Of a DNA stretch of 64,000 bases, positions 16,001-24,251 are shown piece after piece. A model generated the notes under the pieces. It did no database searches, was not told where the DNA came from, and saw only the letters and a program-made list of their open reading frames with translations. Numbering within the stretch: the first letter of the stretch is position 1; each line of letters opens with the position of its first letter. The stretch is from Sphingomonas lutea (GTDB lineage Bacteria; Pseudomonadota; Alphaproteobacteria; Sphingomonadales; Sphingomonadaceae): positions 578,501-642,500 of the forward strand of contig NZ_CP060718.1 in NCBI RefSeq assembly GCF_014396785.1, read 5' to 3'. The position numbers and the translations under genes were made by a program.

Positions 16001-16400
16001 GTCTTCTTCCTTCCTTGCTATAACGGACTCCGCGCCCCCTCCCGGGGTACGGGTCCACGCTTCGCGTTCGTCGGGAAAAAGAAGCGAACTTTCATTTGGC
16101 CACGTCTGCTGGAACCGAGTGAGTGCAGACAAGGCCAAGGCCCCCGGAGCGCTCAGCTACGGCAACGGCTGCGACTCTGTTAACAAATTGTCAACCAGTG
16201 TTTTTCACTTCAGGTTAATTAACTGTCGAGTTTCCGACCAAAGCAAGTGGCTGATTCTAAATGCGTTTCTGCCAAGAACGATGGCTCAAAAGGCGACTTG
16301 GAGTGTCCCAAAGTCGAACAGCTCCAACCCGCCGACCACGGCCGGACGAGTGCCGCAACGACCGGAAATCATTGCGCAATTGTACCGAAACGAATCGCGA
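16001..16400. other. Gene-free region upstream of the flp/tad operon; likely promoter region
   Basis: This 400-base AT-richer stretch separates flp from the membrane-protein gene that ends at 16401, both on the minus strand. I found no convincing gene in either direction. A minus-strand TTGACA lies at 16194-16189, with AT-rich flanks (TTAATTAA at 16217-16224), but no good -10 box sits at the usual distance, so the promoter is only a guess. The tad operon promoter or regulator sites should lie here, since the pilin gene is first in its operon. Confidence 0.4.
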
Positions 16401-17174
16401 TCAGGCTGGAATGCGGTGTCGGTAGGTCACGTTCACCCGTGTCGACAGCAGCAGATAAGGTAACCAGAGCGCCATACTGACCAACGTCTTTTGCATGTTT
16501 CCTTCGAGCAGCGATTGGAGGGCGGTCGACACGCCCGCGGGCAAGGGACCAGCGGCCATCACCAGTTTCGCCGTCGCAAGCTGCATCGCGAGGTCCGCGA
16601 TCCAGATGGAAGCCAGCAAGCGCGGGAAAAATGCCATGCGGCGAAGACCGGCGACAAAGGCCAGCATATAAAGACTGGTGAACAACACAACGTCCAACGT
16701 CATCGCGAAATGCAGCACTGACAGCCAGTGCGGCGCAACCAAGGGCAATGGAGGCATCGCCCCGATATACTCTAAGGCGCGGACGGGCACATTGAGCATC
16801 ATGCCCAGCAGGAGCGAGACCATGATGCCGCCCGTGCCGTACAGGCGATGCTTGGTTGCCTCCTTGCGCGTGAGATTTCGCCAGTTACTGAGCCAGCCCA
16901 TCCTAGTTACGGGTTGGCCCATGAGCGGACTGATCGCAAACCAGCGAAGGGCGAGCATGGTGGTCGCGAAAGGCGCGATGACGAGCAACGAATAAGAGGC
17001 AAAATTCGACAGTGGAGCTACCGGCACGTTGCTGGGCGTAAAAACTATACGTGTCACCGAGGCGACTCCGGCGATCAACAGCCAGCCAACCAGAATGCGA
17101 TCAAGCCGGGTGTTCAACGTCAGCAGTACGGCGTCTGCTCGCGCGCGCATCTTGGTCGTAAATTTATCGATCAT
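16401..17174 (-). CDS. Polytopic membrane protein of unknown function (C-terminus resembles DUF2569)
   Basis: This 257-residue protein has about six hydrophobic segments, for example LVGWLLIAGVASVTRIVF, SYSLLVIAPFATTMLALRWF and MTLDVVLFTSLYMLAFVAGL. The end MALWLPYLLLSTRVNVTY resembles the WIPYxxxSxRV ending of DUF2569 proteins, but I cannot confirm membership. No catalytic motif is visible. It is transcribed away from the divergent PAP2 gene at 17262. Base composition here is less GC-rich than in the flanking operons. Function unknown. Confidence 0.7.
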   Translation of the reverse strand: MIDKFTTKMRARADAVLLTLNTRLDRILVGWLLIAGVASVTRIVFTPSNVPVAPLSNFASYSLLVIAPFATTMLALRWFAISPLMGQPVTRMGWLSNWRNLTRKEATKHRLYGTGGIMVSLLLGMMLNVPVRALEYIGAMPPLPLVAPHWLSVLHFAMTLDVVLFTSLYMLAFVAGLRRMAFFPRLLASIWIADLAMQLATAKLVMAAGPLPAGVSTALQSLLEGNMQKTLVSMALWLPYLLLSTRVNVTYRHRIPA

Positions 17175-17261
17175 CTCGGGAAGACGTAATCCAATGGAGC
17201 CTCGGGGGTTCCGGAATTGCCGTCGAAACTAATCTCCGACTAGCATTACTGCGAGTCTGCT

Positions 17262-18308
17262 GTGTTCGGAGGAATTCGGTTGAAACGTTTGGCGCGCACG
17301 CGGCCTCACTCACTTTGGTCGAGATTCAGACGTAGAGCCGAGCAAACGGCGACAGCTTCCCCCATTCATCCCGCGATGAGATTTGCCTACGCACTCCTCT
17401 CACTTTGGGCCTTGTCGCTTTCCCTTGTTTTCGCCGTCAGTGACCTCTCGTTGGGAAGCAGTCCTGCCTTTGCCGGCTTCGGCGTCCTAATGTGGATACT
17501 TGTCTCGGCCCTGGTCGCTCGACGTTATGGGTTTGACCGTATCGCGCTCTTTCTTGAAGCGGTGTCCTTCATGCCCTTGGTTGGGGCCGTGACTGTAGCG
17601 ACAACCTTTTCTCTAGCATCGATCAGCGGCCCTATGCGTGATGCCGAGCTAATTGGTTTTGACGCGGCGATCGGCTTCCATTGGCTACAACTTTTTGACC
17701 TGTACCAGCGCACGCCGGGAATGATGACCGTGTTCCAATCGGCATATTCCTCCTTTATTGCTCAAGTCTGGTTGGTCCCAATCCTGCTGCTGATTCTCAA
17801 GAAACGGGATCGGCTCCCCGTGCTCTTCACGGCGTGGAGCATCGCGTCGCTACTCACCGCGATCATCTTCCCCTTCGCCCCTGCGGACGGCCCCTACTTG
17901 CACTACGGAATCACGAAAGAGGAGGTGCCCGAATTACGGCGCGTCTGGCAGTGGCAGTTCGGCCCGCTCATCAACGGCATAAGAAGTGGCGAGATAACTG
18001 AATTTAGTAATGCGATCATGGGTATCGTTTCGCTGCCGAGCTTCCATACCAGCGGCGCAATCATGTTTGCATGGGCTTTGTACGACCGAAAAATACTAGG
18101 CCCGATTCTAATCCTGCTGAACCTCGGGATGATATTCTCAACCCTGGTGAACGGAGCACATTATCTGGCGGACATCATCGGAGGTGTCGTCGTCGCAATG
18201 GTGGCTTTGGCCGTCGCGACAAAACGCACTACCACGGGGCATCGAGAAAGGAGCGCCAGTCGAAGCATTCGATCTCAACGAAGTACGGTCACCGGTTCGC
18301 CATCTTGA
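17262..18308 (+). CDS. PAP2-superfamily membrane protein (inositolphosphotransferase/Aur1-like)
   Basis: This 348-residue membrane protein has six or more helices and a basic N-terminus. PAP2-type active-site pieces are present: LPSFHTSGAIMFAWALY near residue 265 (catalytic His) and NGAHYLADIIGGVV near 305 (H-x3-D). The classical KxxxxxxRP first motif is not evident, which matches the PAP2_3/Aur1-like branch that transfers or removes phospho-headgroups from lipids. Its 3' end overlaps the convergent PAP2 gene by 34 bases. Sphingomonads make sphingolipids, so a lipid headgroup role is plausible but not shown. Confidence 0.8.
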   Translation: MFGGIRLKRLARTRPHSLWSRFRRRAEQTATASPIHPAMRFAYALLSLWALSLSLVFAVSDLSLGSSPAFAGFGVLMWILVSALVARRYGFDRIALFLEAVSFMPLVGAVTVATTFSLASISGPMRDAELIGFDAAIGFHWLQLFDLYQRTPGMMTVFQSAYSSFIAQVWLVPILLLILKKRDRLPVLFTAWSIASLLTAIIFPFAPADGPYLHYGITKEEVPELRRVWQWQFGPLINGIRSGEITEFSNAIMGIVSLPSFHTSGAIMFAWALYDRKILGPILILLNLGMIFSTLVNGAHYLADIIGGVVVAMVALAVATKRTTTGHRERSASRSIRSQRSTVTGSPS

Positions 18309-19261
18309 GCATCCACTCTTCTGCGATTGGGGACGCGAGCGAGGTGCCAGCATCCGAGCGCACCTAGAGCACCGGCGATGCCATCAGACAGATAGTGCCA
18401 ACCTAGGTAAACCGAGCCGAACAGAATCAGGATGCCGTAAATGGCGCCGACCACACCGGCCCTTCGACTAATCGACATAAGCGTCAAATACGTCCACATC
18501 GCCATCGCAATGTGCATCGACGGCATGGCCGAGATGCCTGATGCAACATCCACGACGAGATGGTTGTGCTTCGCCCACAAATAATCCGACGCCATCGACG
18601 ATATCTGCGGGGGATTGAGGCCAGCAAACTGATCCCCGTAGCCGAGCCGCTCGTAGAATATTGGGCCGCCCGATGGCATCAGGAACATGCCCAGCACGCC
18701 CACTAATGCGAAGGTCAAAAAGAACGACAATGCGGCCTGCGACTTCTTATCAGAAGGGTCGCGGAACAGATTCATCGTGAACACCACGGCAAGCCAGGGA
18801 AACCACGTGTTGTAATGTCGGTCGATCAACGCTCCGCCGGGCAGCAATTGAGCCAAACGAAACGCATCGGTGCCGAGTATCATTCGATCGAACTCGGCTA
18901 GATACGGGTCTGCCCAAAAATCTTGGACGAGCGGCAACGTCCCTTTCGTCCAAGTTAGGATAGTGAGTTGGACGATTGCCAGCGTCAATCCGGCGCCTGC
19001 GAGTCTAAGCTTGTGCTTGCGCCGTTGCAGCCCCGCGACAATGTAACTCAGCGCGGACGCACCGTTCTCTCGCCAGCAGGCGTAAGTGTCGATGAGGATG
19101 AAAACGCCGACCGTGATAACGCTAAAGGCAAATCCACTTGCCGCGTAGACCAGCAACGGCGGCTCCTGAGCAAACCCCAAGGAAAATGCGAGTATTACGC
19201 CACCGACAATTTGGATCGCAATGAGGCGCACTGCTAGCGCCATCCAGTCCTGATCACGCAT
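18275..19261 (-). CDS. PAP2-superfamily membrane protein
   Basis: This 328-residue polytopic membrane protein carries the PAP2 motifs SAMPSMHIAMAMWTYLTLM (catalytic His) near residue 245 and GWHYLSDGIAGALGALG (H-x3-D) near 295. It also has long hydrophobic segments at the N-terminus (LIAIQIVGGVILAFSLGF). It is a different subtype from the convergent PAP2 neighbour, since little similarity is visible outside the motifs. Its 3' end overlaps that gene, and its start lies 4 bases from the M23 peptidase stop. Substrate unknown; a lipid phosphate or phosphotransferase role is likely. Confidence 0.8.
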   Translation of the reverse strand: MRDQDWMALAVRLIAIQIVGGVILAFSLGFAQEPPLLVYAASGFAFSVITVGVFILIDTYACWRENGASALSYIVAGLQRRKHKLRLAGAGLTLAIVQLTILTWTKGTLPLVQDFWADPYLAEFDRMILGTDAFRLAQLLPGGALIDRHYNTWFPWLAVVFTMNLFRDPSDKKSQAALSFFLTFALVGVLGMFLMPSGGPIFYERLGYGDQFAGLNPPQISSMASDYLWAKHNHLVVDVASGISAMPSMHIAMAMWTYLTLMSISRRAGVVGAIYGILILFGSVYLGWHYLSDGIAGALGALGCWHLARVPNRRRVDAQDGEPVTVLR

Positions 19262-19265
19262 ACCC

Positions 19266-20333
19266 TTAACCCTGACCCGGCAGCACCAGCAGCTGACGCA
19301 AGCCGTCTTGGAACTGGCGCAGCTTTTCGCCCTGCAGCTCGGCCGAGCCGCTGGCGAACTTGACGTCGAGCGGGTTCACCGGACGGCCGTTGCGGTAGAC
19401 CTCGTAATGGAGGTGGGGGCCGGTGGAGAGGCCGCTGCTGCCGACGTAGCCGATGACATCGCCGCGGCGCACCGCGGTGCCGCTTGCGGCGGCGATGCGG
19501 CTCATGTGCGAATAAGTGGTCTGGAGGCCGTCGCCGTGCGCGATCGCGACTTGCCGGCCGTAGCCGCCTGCCCAGCCGGCGGCGACGATGCGGCCGTCGG
19601 CGGCGGCGACGATCGGCGTGCCGCTCGCGGCGGCGAGGTCGATGCCCTTGTGCATCCGCGCGGCGCCGAGGATCGGGTGGAAGCGGCTGCCGAAGCCCGA
19701 GGTCAAGCGGCCGCTGACCGGGCGCGCCATGCCCGCCTGCGCTTCGCCGCCGACGCCGTCGGCGTTGATCCACACCACCTGCTTGCCCTCGATCCACTTC
19801 AGGAGCGCGACATCGGCGCGGCCGACGCGGTCGAGGCCGACGTAGAGCAACTGGCCAAGGCTGCCGTCCTCATTGCGCTCGACGACGATGTCGAACTTAT
19901 CCTCGACGCTGAGGCCATCGGCGAGCGGGATCGCGCGCGCCAGCACCGCGACATATTCTCGGCCGCGGGCATCGGGCACGCCGGCGGCCTGCATGGCGAG
20001 CGTCAGGTTGTCGCCGATGCGCCCGGTGAAGCGCTTCGCGCCGCTGTCGTCGGCAACGGGCTGCTCGGCGGGCATGTCGGCGGCGCCATAATATTGCGGG
20101 ACGGGGGCGGGCGCGGCGACGGGCGGCGGCTCGACCGGGTTCGAGGCCATGGCGCTGGTGATGGCGATGGTCGCCGAGCCGATCGCGGCGAGGGCAATCG
20201 CGGCGCGCAGACGCGTGGCGCGTGAACGCGCGGCATCGGTCGCCTTGGCGAAAGCCTCAAAATTCTCAAGCACAGCCGTGTGCCCCCCAAATAGGCGTCG
20301 GCTCGGTTCCGCCGTCCTTTTCCGCCTTTTCAT
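19266..20333 (-). CDS. M23 family metallopeptidase (periplasmic peptidoglycan endopeptidase)
   Basis: This 355-residue protein has a cytoplasmic basic N-terminus, one membrane anchor at about 45-65 (LRAAIALAAIGSATIAITSA), an OapA/LysM-like region (GDNLTLAMQAAGVP) and a C-terminal LytM/M23 domain. Zinc motifs are intact: MHKGIDLAA (H-x3-D) and GPHLHYEVYRNGRPVNP (HxH). Such enzymes cut peptide cross-links or activate amidases. The tail LRQFQDGLRQLLVL is predicted helical. The gene stands alone on the minus strand, 48 bases after the monooxygenase start region. Confidence 0.92.
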   Translation of the reverse strand: MKRRKRTAEPSRRLFGGHTAVLENFEAFAKATDAARSRATRLRAAIALAAIGSATIAITSAMASNPVEPPPVAAPAPVPQYYGAADMPAEQPVADDSGAKRFTGRIGDNLTLAMQAAGVPDARGREYVAVLARAIPLADGLSVEDKFDIVVERNEDGSLGQLLYVGLDRVGRADVALLKWIEGKQVVWINADGVGGEAQAGMARPVSGRLTSGFGSRFHPILGAARMHKGIDLAAASGTPIVAAADGRIVAAGWAGGYGRQVAIAHGDGLQTTYSHMSRIAAASGTAVRRGDVIGYVGSSGLSTGPHLHYEVYRNGRPVNPLDVKFASGSAELQGEKLRQFQDGLRQLLVLPGQG

Positions 20334-20381
20334 GCCACCGCGTCAAGATGCGCGGGCGCGGCGTCACGATTCAGGACGGTG

Positions 20382-22685
20382 CTAGACCTTGAGCGCCGCG
20401 GCTGCCTCCGCCTCGCGCTTCAGGTTGCGCGCCAGCTGCGCCATGCCGTTGAGATATTGCGGCGGCACCGCGACGTCGCGGTAATCGAGCTGCGCCGCGG
20501 CGCGCAGCGTCCAGAAGGGATCGATCAGGTGCGGCCGGGCAAGCGCGACGAGGTCGGCGCGGCCCGCGGCGAGGATCGAGTTGGCGTGGTCGGGCTCGTA
20601 GATGTTGCCGACCGCCATGGTTGCGAGGCGGCCCTCGTTGCGGATGCGATCGCTGAACGGCGTCTGGAACATGCGGCCGTAGACGGGCCGCGCGTCGGTC
20701 CACGTCTGCCCCGCGGAGACGTCGATGAGGTCGGCGCCTTCGCGTGCAAACGCATCGGCGATGACGACCGCGTCGGCGGCGGTGATCCCGTCATCGCCAG
20801 CCCAGTCGGTGGCGGAAATGCGCACCGACATCGGCTTGTCGCCCGGCCAGGCGGCGCGCATCGCGGCGAATACCTCAAGCGGGAATCGCAGCCGGTTCTC
20901 GAGGCTGCCGCCATATTCATCGGTGCGCTTGTTCTGCAGCGGGGTGATAAAGCCCGACAGCAGATAGCCGTGCGCGGCGTGGAGTTCGACCATGTCGAAG
21001 CCGCAGGCGATCGCGGCACGGGTCGCGGCGACGAACTGGTCGCGCACCGCATCCATGTCGGCGCGGGTCATCGGCGTCGGCGCCTGGTTGGCGGGCGACC
21101 ACGGCACATCGCTCGCGGCCATGATGGGCCAGTTGCCGTCGGGAAGCGGCGCATTGTCCTCTTCCCAGCCGACGCGGGTCGACCCCTTGGCGCCCGAATG
21201 CCCGAGTTGCAGGCAGATCTTCGCCTTGCTGCGCGCGTGGACGAAATCGACGATGCGCGTCCAGGCGGCGGCCTGCTCCTCATTCCACAGGCCGGTGCAG
21301 CCGGGGGTTATGCGGCCCTCGGGCGAGACGCAGGTCATCTCGGTAAAGACGAGGCCCGCGCCGCCGAGCGCGCGCTCGCCATAATGGACGAAGTGAAAGT
21401 CGTTCGGCGTGCCGTCTTCCGCCGAATACATCGCCATCGGCGATACGGTGATGCGGTTCTCAAGGCGCATGTCGCGCAGGCGGAACGGCGCAAACATCGG
21501 CGCCGCGGACTTGCCCGGCACGCCGGCGCGTTCCCAGAACCAGCGCTCGACGCTCGCCAGCCATTCGGGGTCGCGGACGCGCAAGTTCTCGTGGCTGATG
21601 CGCTGGCTTCGCGTGAGCAGCGAATAAGCGAATTGCAGCGGCTCGAAATGCAAATAGCGATCGAGCGTCTCGAACCATTCGGTCGAATTGCGCGCGCTGT
21701 TCTGCAGCTTGAGGACCTCAAGGTTTCGCTCCGCGACATATTCGTCGAGCGCGGCTTGCAGGCTGAGGCTCGGCCGGTTGAGCACCTCGGCCAGTTTGAT
21801 CGCATCTTCGAGCGCGAGCTTGGTGCCGCTGCCGATCGAGAAATGCGCGGTGTGCGCCGCGTCCCCGAGAAGGATGACATTACCCGCATTCCAGCGCTCG
21901 CACTTGATGCGCTTGAAATTGAGCCAGGCGGCCGACCCGACGAGATGCGCGGCGTTGGATTGCAGGCGGTGGCCGTCGAGATACTTGCCGAACAGCTTCT
22001 CGCAGACCCCGATGGTCTCGGCCTGGTCCATCCGGTCGAAGCCGAAGTTGCGCCACGTTTCCTCGCTGCATTCGACGATGAAGGTCGAGCAGTCGGGCGC
22101 GAAGCGATAGGCGTGCGCCCAGATCCAGCCGTGCTCGGTTTCTTCGAACGCGAAAGTGAACGCGTCGAAGACCTTGGACGTGCCCAGCCACACGAACTTG
22201 TTGGCGCGCACGTCGATGTCGACGCCGAAGGCAGGTTCCTGCGCGTCGCGGAAGCGCGAGTTGGCGCCGTCCGAGGCGATGACGAGGTCATAGTCGCGCC
22301 AGCGTGGATCGGCGGGGTCGCATTCGTCATTAAAGTGAAGGCCGACGCCCAATTCGCGCGCGCGCTGTTGCAGGATCTCAAGCAGCCGTTTGCGGCCGAT
22401 GCCGATGAAGCCGTGCCCGCTCGAGGTGATCGTCTGGCCGTGGATGTGGACGTCGATATCGTCCCAATGCGCGAACTCATCGGCAATGATCTTGGCCGAC
22501 GCCGGATCGTTGGCCTGGAGGTTCTCAACCGTTTGATCGGAGAAGACGACGCCCCAGCCGAAGGTCACGCCGGGCGCGTTGCGTTCGAAGATGTCGACCT
22601 TATGCGCCGGGTCGCGCAGCTTCATCGAAATGGCGAAATAGAGGCCCGCGGGCCCGCCGCCGACGCACGCAATCTTCATTGCCAA
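20382..22685 (-). CDS. Bifunctional FAD monooxygenase/OYE-type reductase acting on an aromatic acyl-CoA (salicylyl-CoA 5-hydroxylase or 2-aminobenzoyl-CoA monooxygenase/reductase type)
   Basis: This 767-residue fusion has an N-terminal FAD hydroxylase (about 1-380; Rossmann motif [16 protein letters not shown], later [20 protein letters not shown]). It is followed by an old-yellow-enzyme FMN domain (about 395-765; [54 protein letters not shown]). Enzymes of this architecture hydroxylate salicylyl-CoA, or hydroxylate and reduce 2-aminobenzoyl-CoA, in aerobic CoA-dependent aromatic degradation. Both halves look intact. No aryl-CoA ligase, thioesterase or transporter is adjacent, so the substrate cannot be settled from context. 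Confidence 0.85.
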   Translation of the reverse strand: MAMKIACVGGGPAGLYFAISMKLRDPAHKVDIFERNAPGVTFGWGVVFSDQTVENLQANDPASAKIIADEFAHWDDIDVHIHGQTITSSGHGFIGIGRKRLLEILQQRARELGVGLHFNDECDPADPRWRDYDLVIASDGANSRFRDAQEPAFGVDIDVRANKFVWLGTSKVFDAFTFAFEETEHGWIWAHAYRFAPDCSTFIVECSEETWRNFGFDRMDQAETIGVCEKLFGKYLDGHRLQSNAAHLVGSAAWLNFKRIKCERWNAGNVILLGDAAHTAHFSIGSGTKLALEDAIKLAEVLNRPSLSLQAALDEYVAERNLEVLKLQNSARNSTEWFETLDRYLHFEPLQFAYSLLTRSQRISHENLRVRDPEWLASVERWFWERAGVPGKSAAPMFAPFRLRDMRLENRITVSPMAMYSAEDGTPNDFHFVHYGERALGGAGLVFTEMTCVSPEGRITPGCTGLWNEEQAAAWTRIVDFVHARSKAKICLQLGHSGAKGSTRVGWEEDNAPLPDGNWPIMAASDVPWSPANQAPTPMTRADMDAVRDQFVAATRAAIACGFDMVELHAAHGYLLSGFITPLQNKRTDEYGGSLENRLRFPLEVFAAMRAAWPGDKPMSVRISATDWAGDDGITAADAVVIADAFAREGADLIDVSAGQTWTDARPVYGRMFQTPFSDRIRNEGRLATMAVGNIYEPDHANSILAAGRADLVALARPHLIDPFWTLRAAAQLDYRDVAVPPQYLNGMAQLARNLKREAEAAAALKV

Positions 22686-22835
22686 CGCCCCGGAAAGTCA
22701 CAAAAGGTCTTGCCTAAACGCACGCGCGAGACGGCGGCGGTATGACCTCCAAAGGTTTGCCGGAATGCCCAACCGCGCCGCATGATGGGCGGCTCCATGG
22801 CACAGCGATGCGGCTGTAGGACAGCGAATTGATGA

Positions 22836-23615
22836 TCACGCGGTTTCCTCGACGCTCTTGATGAAATTGGCGACGAGGGCGTTGAAGGTTTCAGGCTGCT
22901 CGAGGTTTGAAAGGTGTCCGGCGCGACCGATTACGGGGAACCGGGCCCCCGGGATAAGGGTCATTAGCTGCGCCGAGAGGGCTGGCGGCGTTACCTTGTC
23001 CTCGGTGCCACAGGTGATCAACGTCGGTACGCGGATTTCGCGCGCGCGGTCGGCCTGGTTGGCCAGCCAGACAGCTTCCGCGCCGATGCGATAGGCGGCG
23101 GGGTCGATGCGGGCCATCGTCTCGACGACGTCGTCGCGTACTAAGGGATTGGCGATCAACACGTCGACGCGCGCCTCGGCGAGCGCGCGCATGTCCGCGC
23201 TGCCCGCGACCGAACGCTGGTAAATGCCCTGCCCGCCGGGGTGCTTGGCGAACGTGTCGGCGAGGACCAGCGAGGAGATCCGCCCCGGCGCGGCATGGTG
23301 CATGGCGATCGCCACGACGCCGCCGAGCGACAGTCCGCAAACGTGCGCGCGCTCGATGCCGAGTGCAGTCATCGCCGCCAGAATGGCCTCGGCATAATCG
23401 TCACGCGTAGTGCCCTGGGGCGCGGGATCGCTGTCGCCGTAACCGGGATAATCGAAGGCGAGGGCGCGGCGCTGCTTGCCGAAATGGTCGAGCTGCGGAC
23501 GCCAGACCGATTTGTCCGACCCGACGCCGTGCAGGAAGACGACCGGCGTCGCATCGCCGTCGCCGGATTCGACGTAGCCGATTGCCCGACCATCGGTGAT
23601 GTTGATCCGCCCCAT
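22836..23615 (-). CDS. Alpha/beta hydrolase (3-oxoadipate enol-lactonase-like)
   Basis: This 259-residue alpha/beta-hydrolase has the nucleophile elbow CGLSLGGVVAIA, oxyanion-region motif VVFLHGVGSDKSVW, acid at TCGTEDKVTPP and His at GRAGHLSNLEQP, giving a complete Ser-Asp-His triad. The overall layout resembles PcaD/CatD enol-lactonases and related esterases, but specificity is not determined. The start is the ATG at 23615, since upstream in-frame sequence lacks family character. It is divergent from the [2Fe-2S] gene (46-base gap) and downstream of the aromatic monooxygenase on the same strand, so a shared aromatic role is possible. Confidence 0.85.
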   Translation of the reverse strand: MGRINITDGRAIGYVESGDGDATPVVFLHGVGSDKSVWRPQLDHFGKQRRALAFDYPGYGDSDPAPQGTTRDDYAEAILAAMTALGIERAHVCGLSLGGVVAIAMHHAAPGRISSLVLADTFAKHPGGQGIYQRSVAGSADMRALAEARVDVLIANPLVRDDVVETMARIDPAAYRIGAEAVWLANQADRAREIRVPTLITCGTEDKVTPPALSAQLMTLIPGARFPVIGRAGHLSNLEQPETFNALVANFIKSVEETA

Positions 23616-23661
23616 CGATCCATCTTGGCAGCGGTGCGCGCCCCGCGCTAGCCTGCCGCGC

Positions 23662-24156
23662 ATGAGCAGCATGACCGTCAACGGTGAGCCGATCCGCTAT
23701 CGGCTGGATCCCGCGACACCCTTGCTGTCGGCGCTGCGCGAGGCGTCTAACCTGACGGGCACGAAATTCGGCTGCGACAGCGGCGAATGCGGCGCTTGCA
23801 CGGTGATCGTCGATGGGCGCGCGACGATGAGTTGCAGCGTCACCATCGGCGATCTCGAAGGCGCCCAAGTGACGACCATCGAAGGGCTTGGCGGCGCGCA
23901 TCCGGTGCAGCGTGCGTGGATTGCCGAGCAGGTGACGATGTGCGGCTATTGCGAGCCGGGCTTCATCATGGCGATTGCGGCGCTGCTGCGCGCGAGCCCG
24001 TCGCCGACGTCCGAGCAAATCGACGCGCTGCCCAACATCTGCCGCTGTGGCGCTTACCCGCGAATCCGCCGGGCAATCCGCCGCGCGGCGGCGGCTGGTA
24101 GAGGCGACGCCGCCGTTCATCGAAGGCCGATTGAGCCTTCCGCTTCCGCCGAATGA
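23662..24156 (+). CDS. [2Fe-2S]-binding subunit of a xanthine-oxidase-family dehydrogenase (IorA/CoxS type)
   Basis: This 164-residue small electron-transfer subunit has a plant-type ferredoxin motif, GCDSGECGACTVIVDG then TMSC. A second cluster domain carries CGYCEPGFIMA and NICRCGAYPRIR. Both cluster sites have all Cys. In the family this protein partners a large molybdopterin subunit that oxidises heterocycles, aldehydes or CO. No molybdopterin or FAD subunit follows; the next gene is a DUF885 lipoprotein. The last 20 residues are basic and atypical. ATG 23671 is an alternative start, three codons in. Confidence 0.9.
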   Translation: MSSMTVNGEPIRYRLDPATPLLSALREASNLTGTKFGCDSGECGACTVIVDGRATMSCSVTIGDLEGAQVTTIEGLGGAHPVQRAWIAEQVTMCGYCEPGFIMAIAALLRASPSPTSEQIDALPNICRCGAYPRIRRAIRRAAAAGRGDAAVHRRPIEPSASAE

Positions 24157-24251
24157 GCGTTGTCCCCGCGTGCGCGAGGGGGGCGTTGCCGTCGCGCCTC
24201 TCCTGCTTTAGTGGGCTAATACACCCGCGCTTTTCTAAAGGTCATGAATCC

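Noticed and set aside
20379..22745. Plus-strand 788-codon open frame
   Set aside because: It is exactly antisense to the fused monooxygenase, whose motifs are unmistakable. Long antisense frames are expected in GC-rich DNA.
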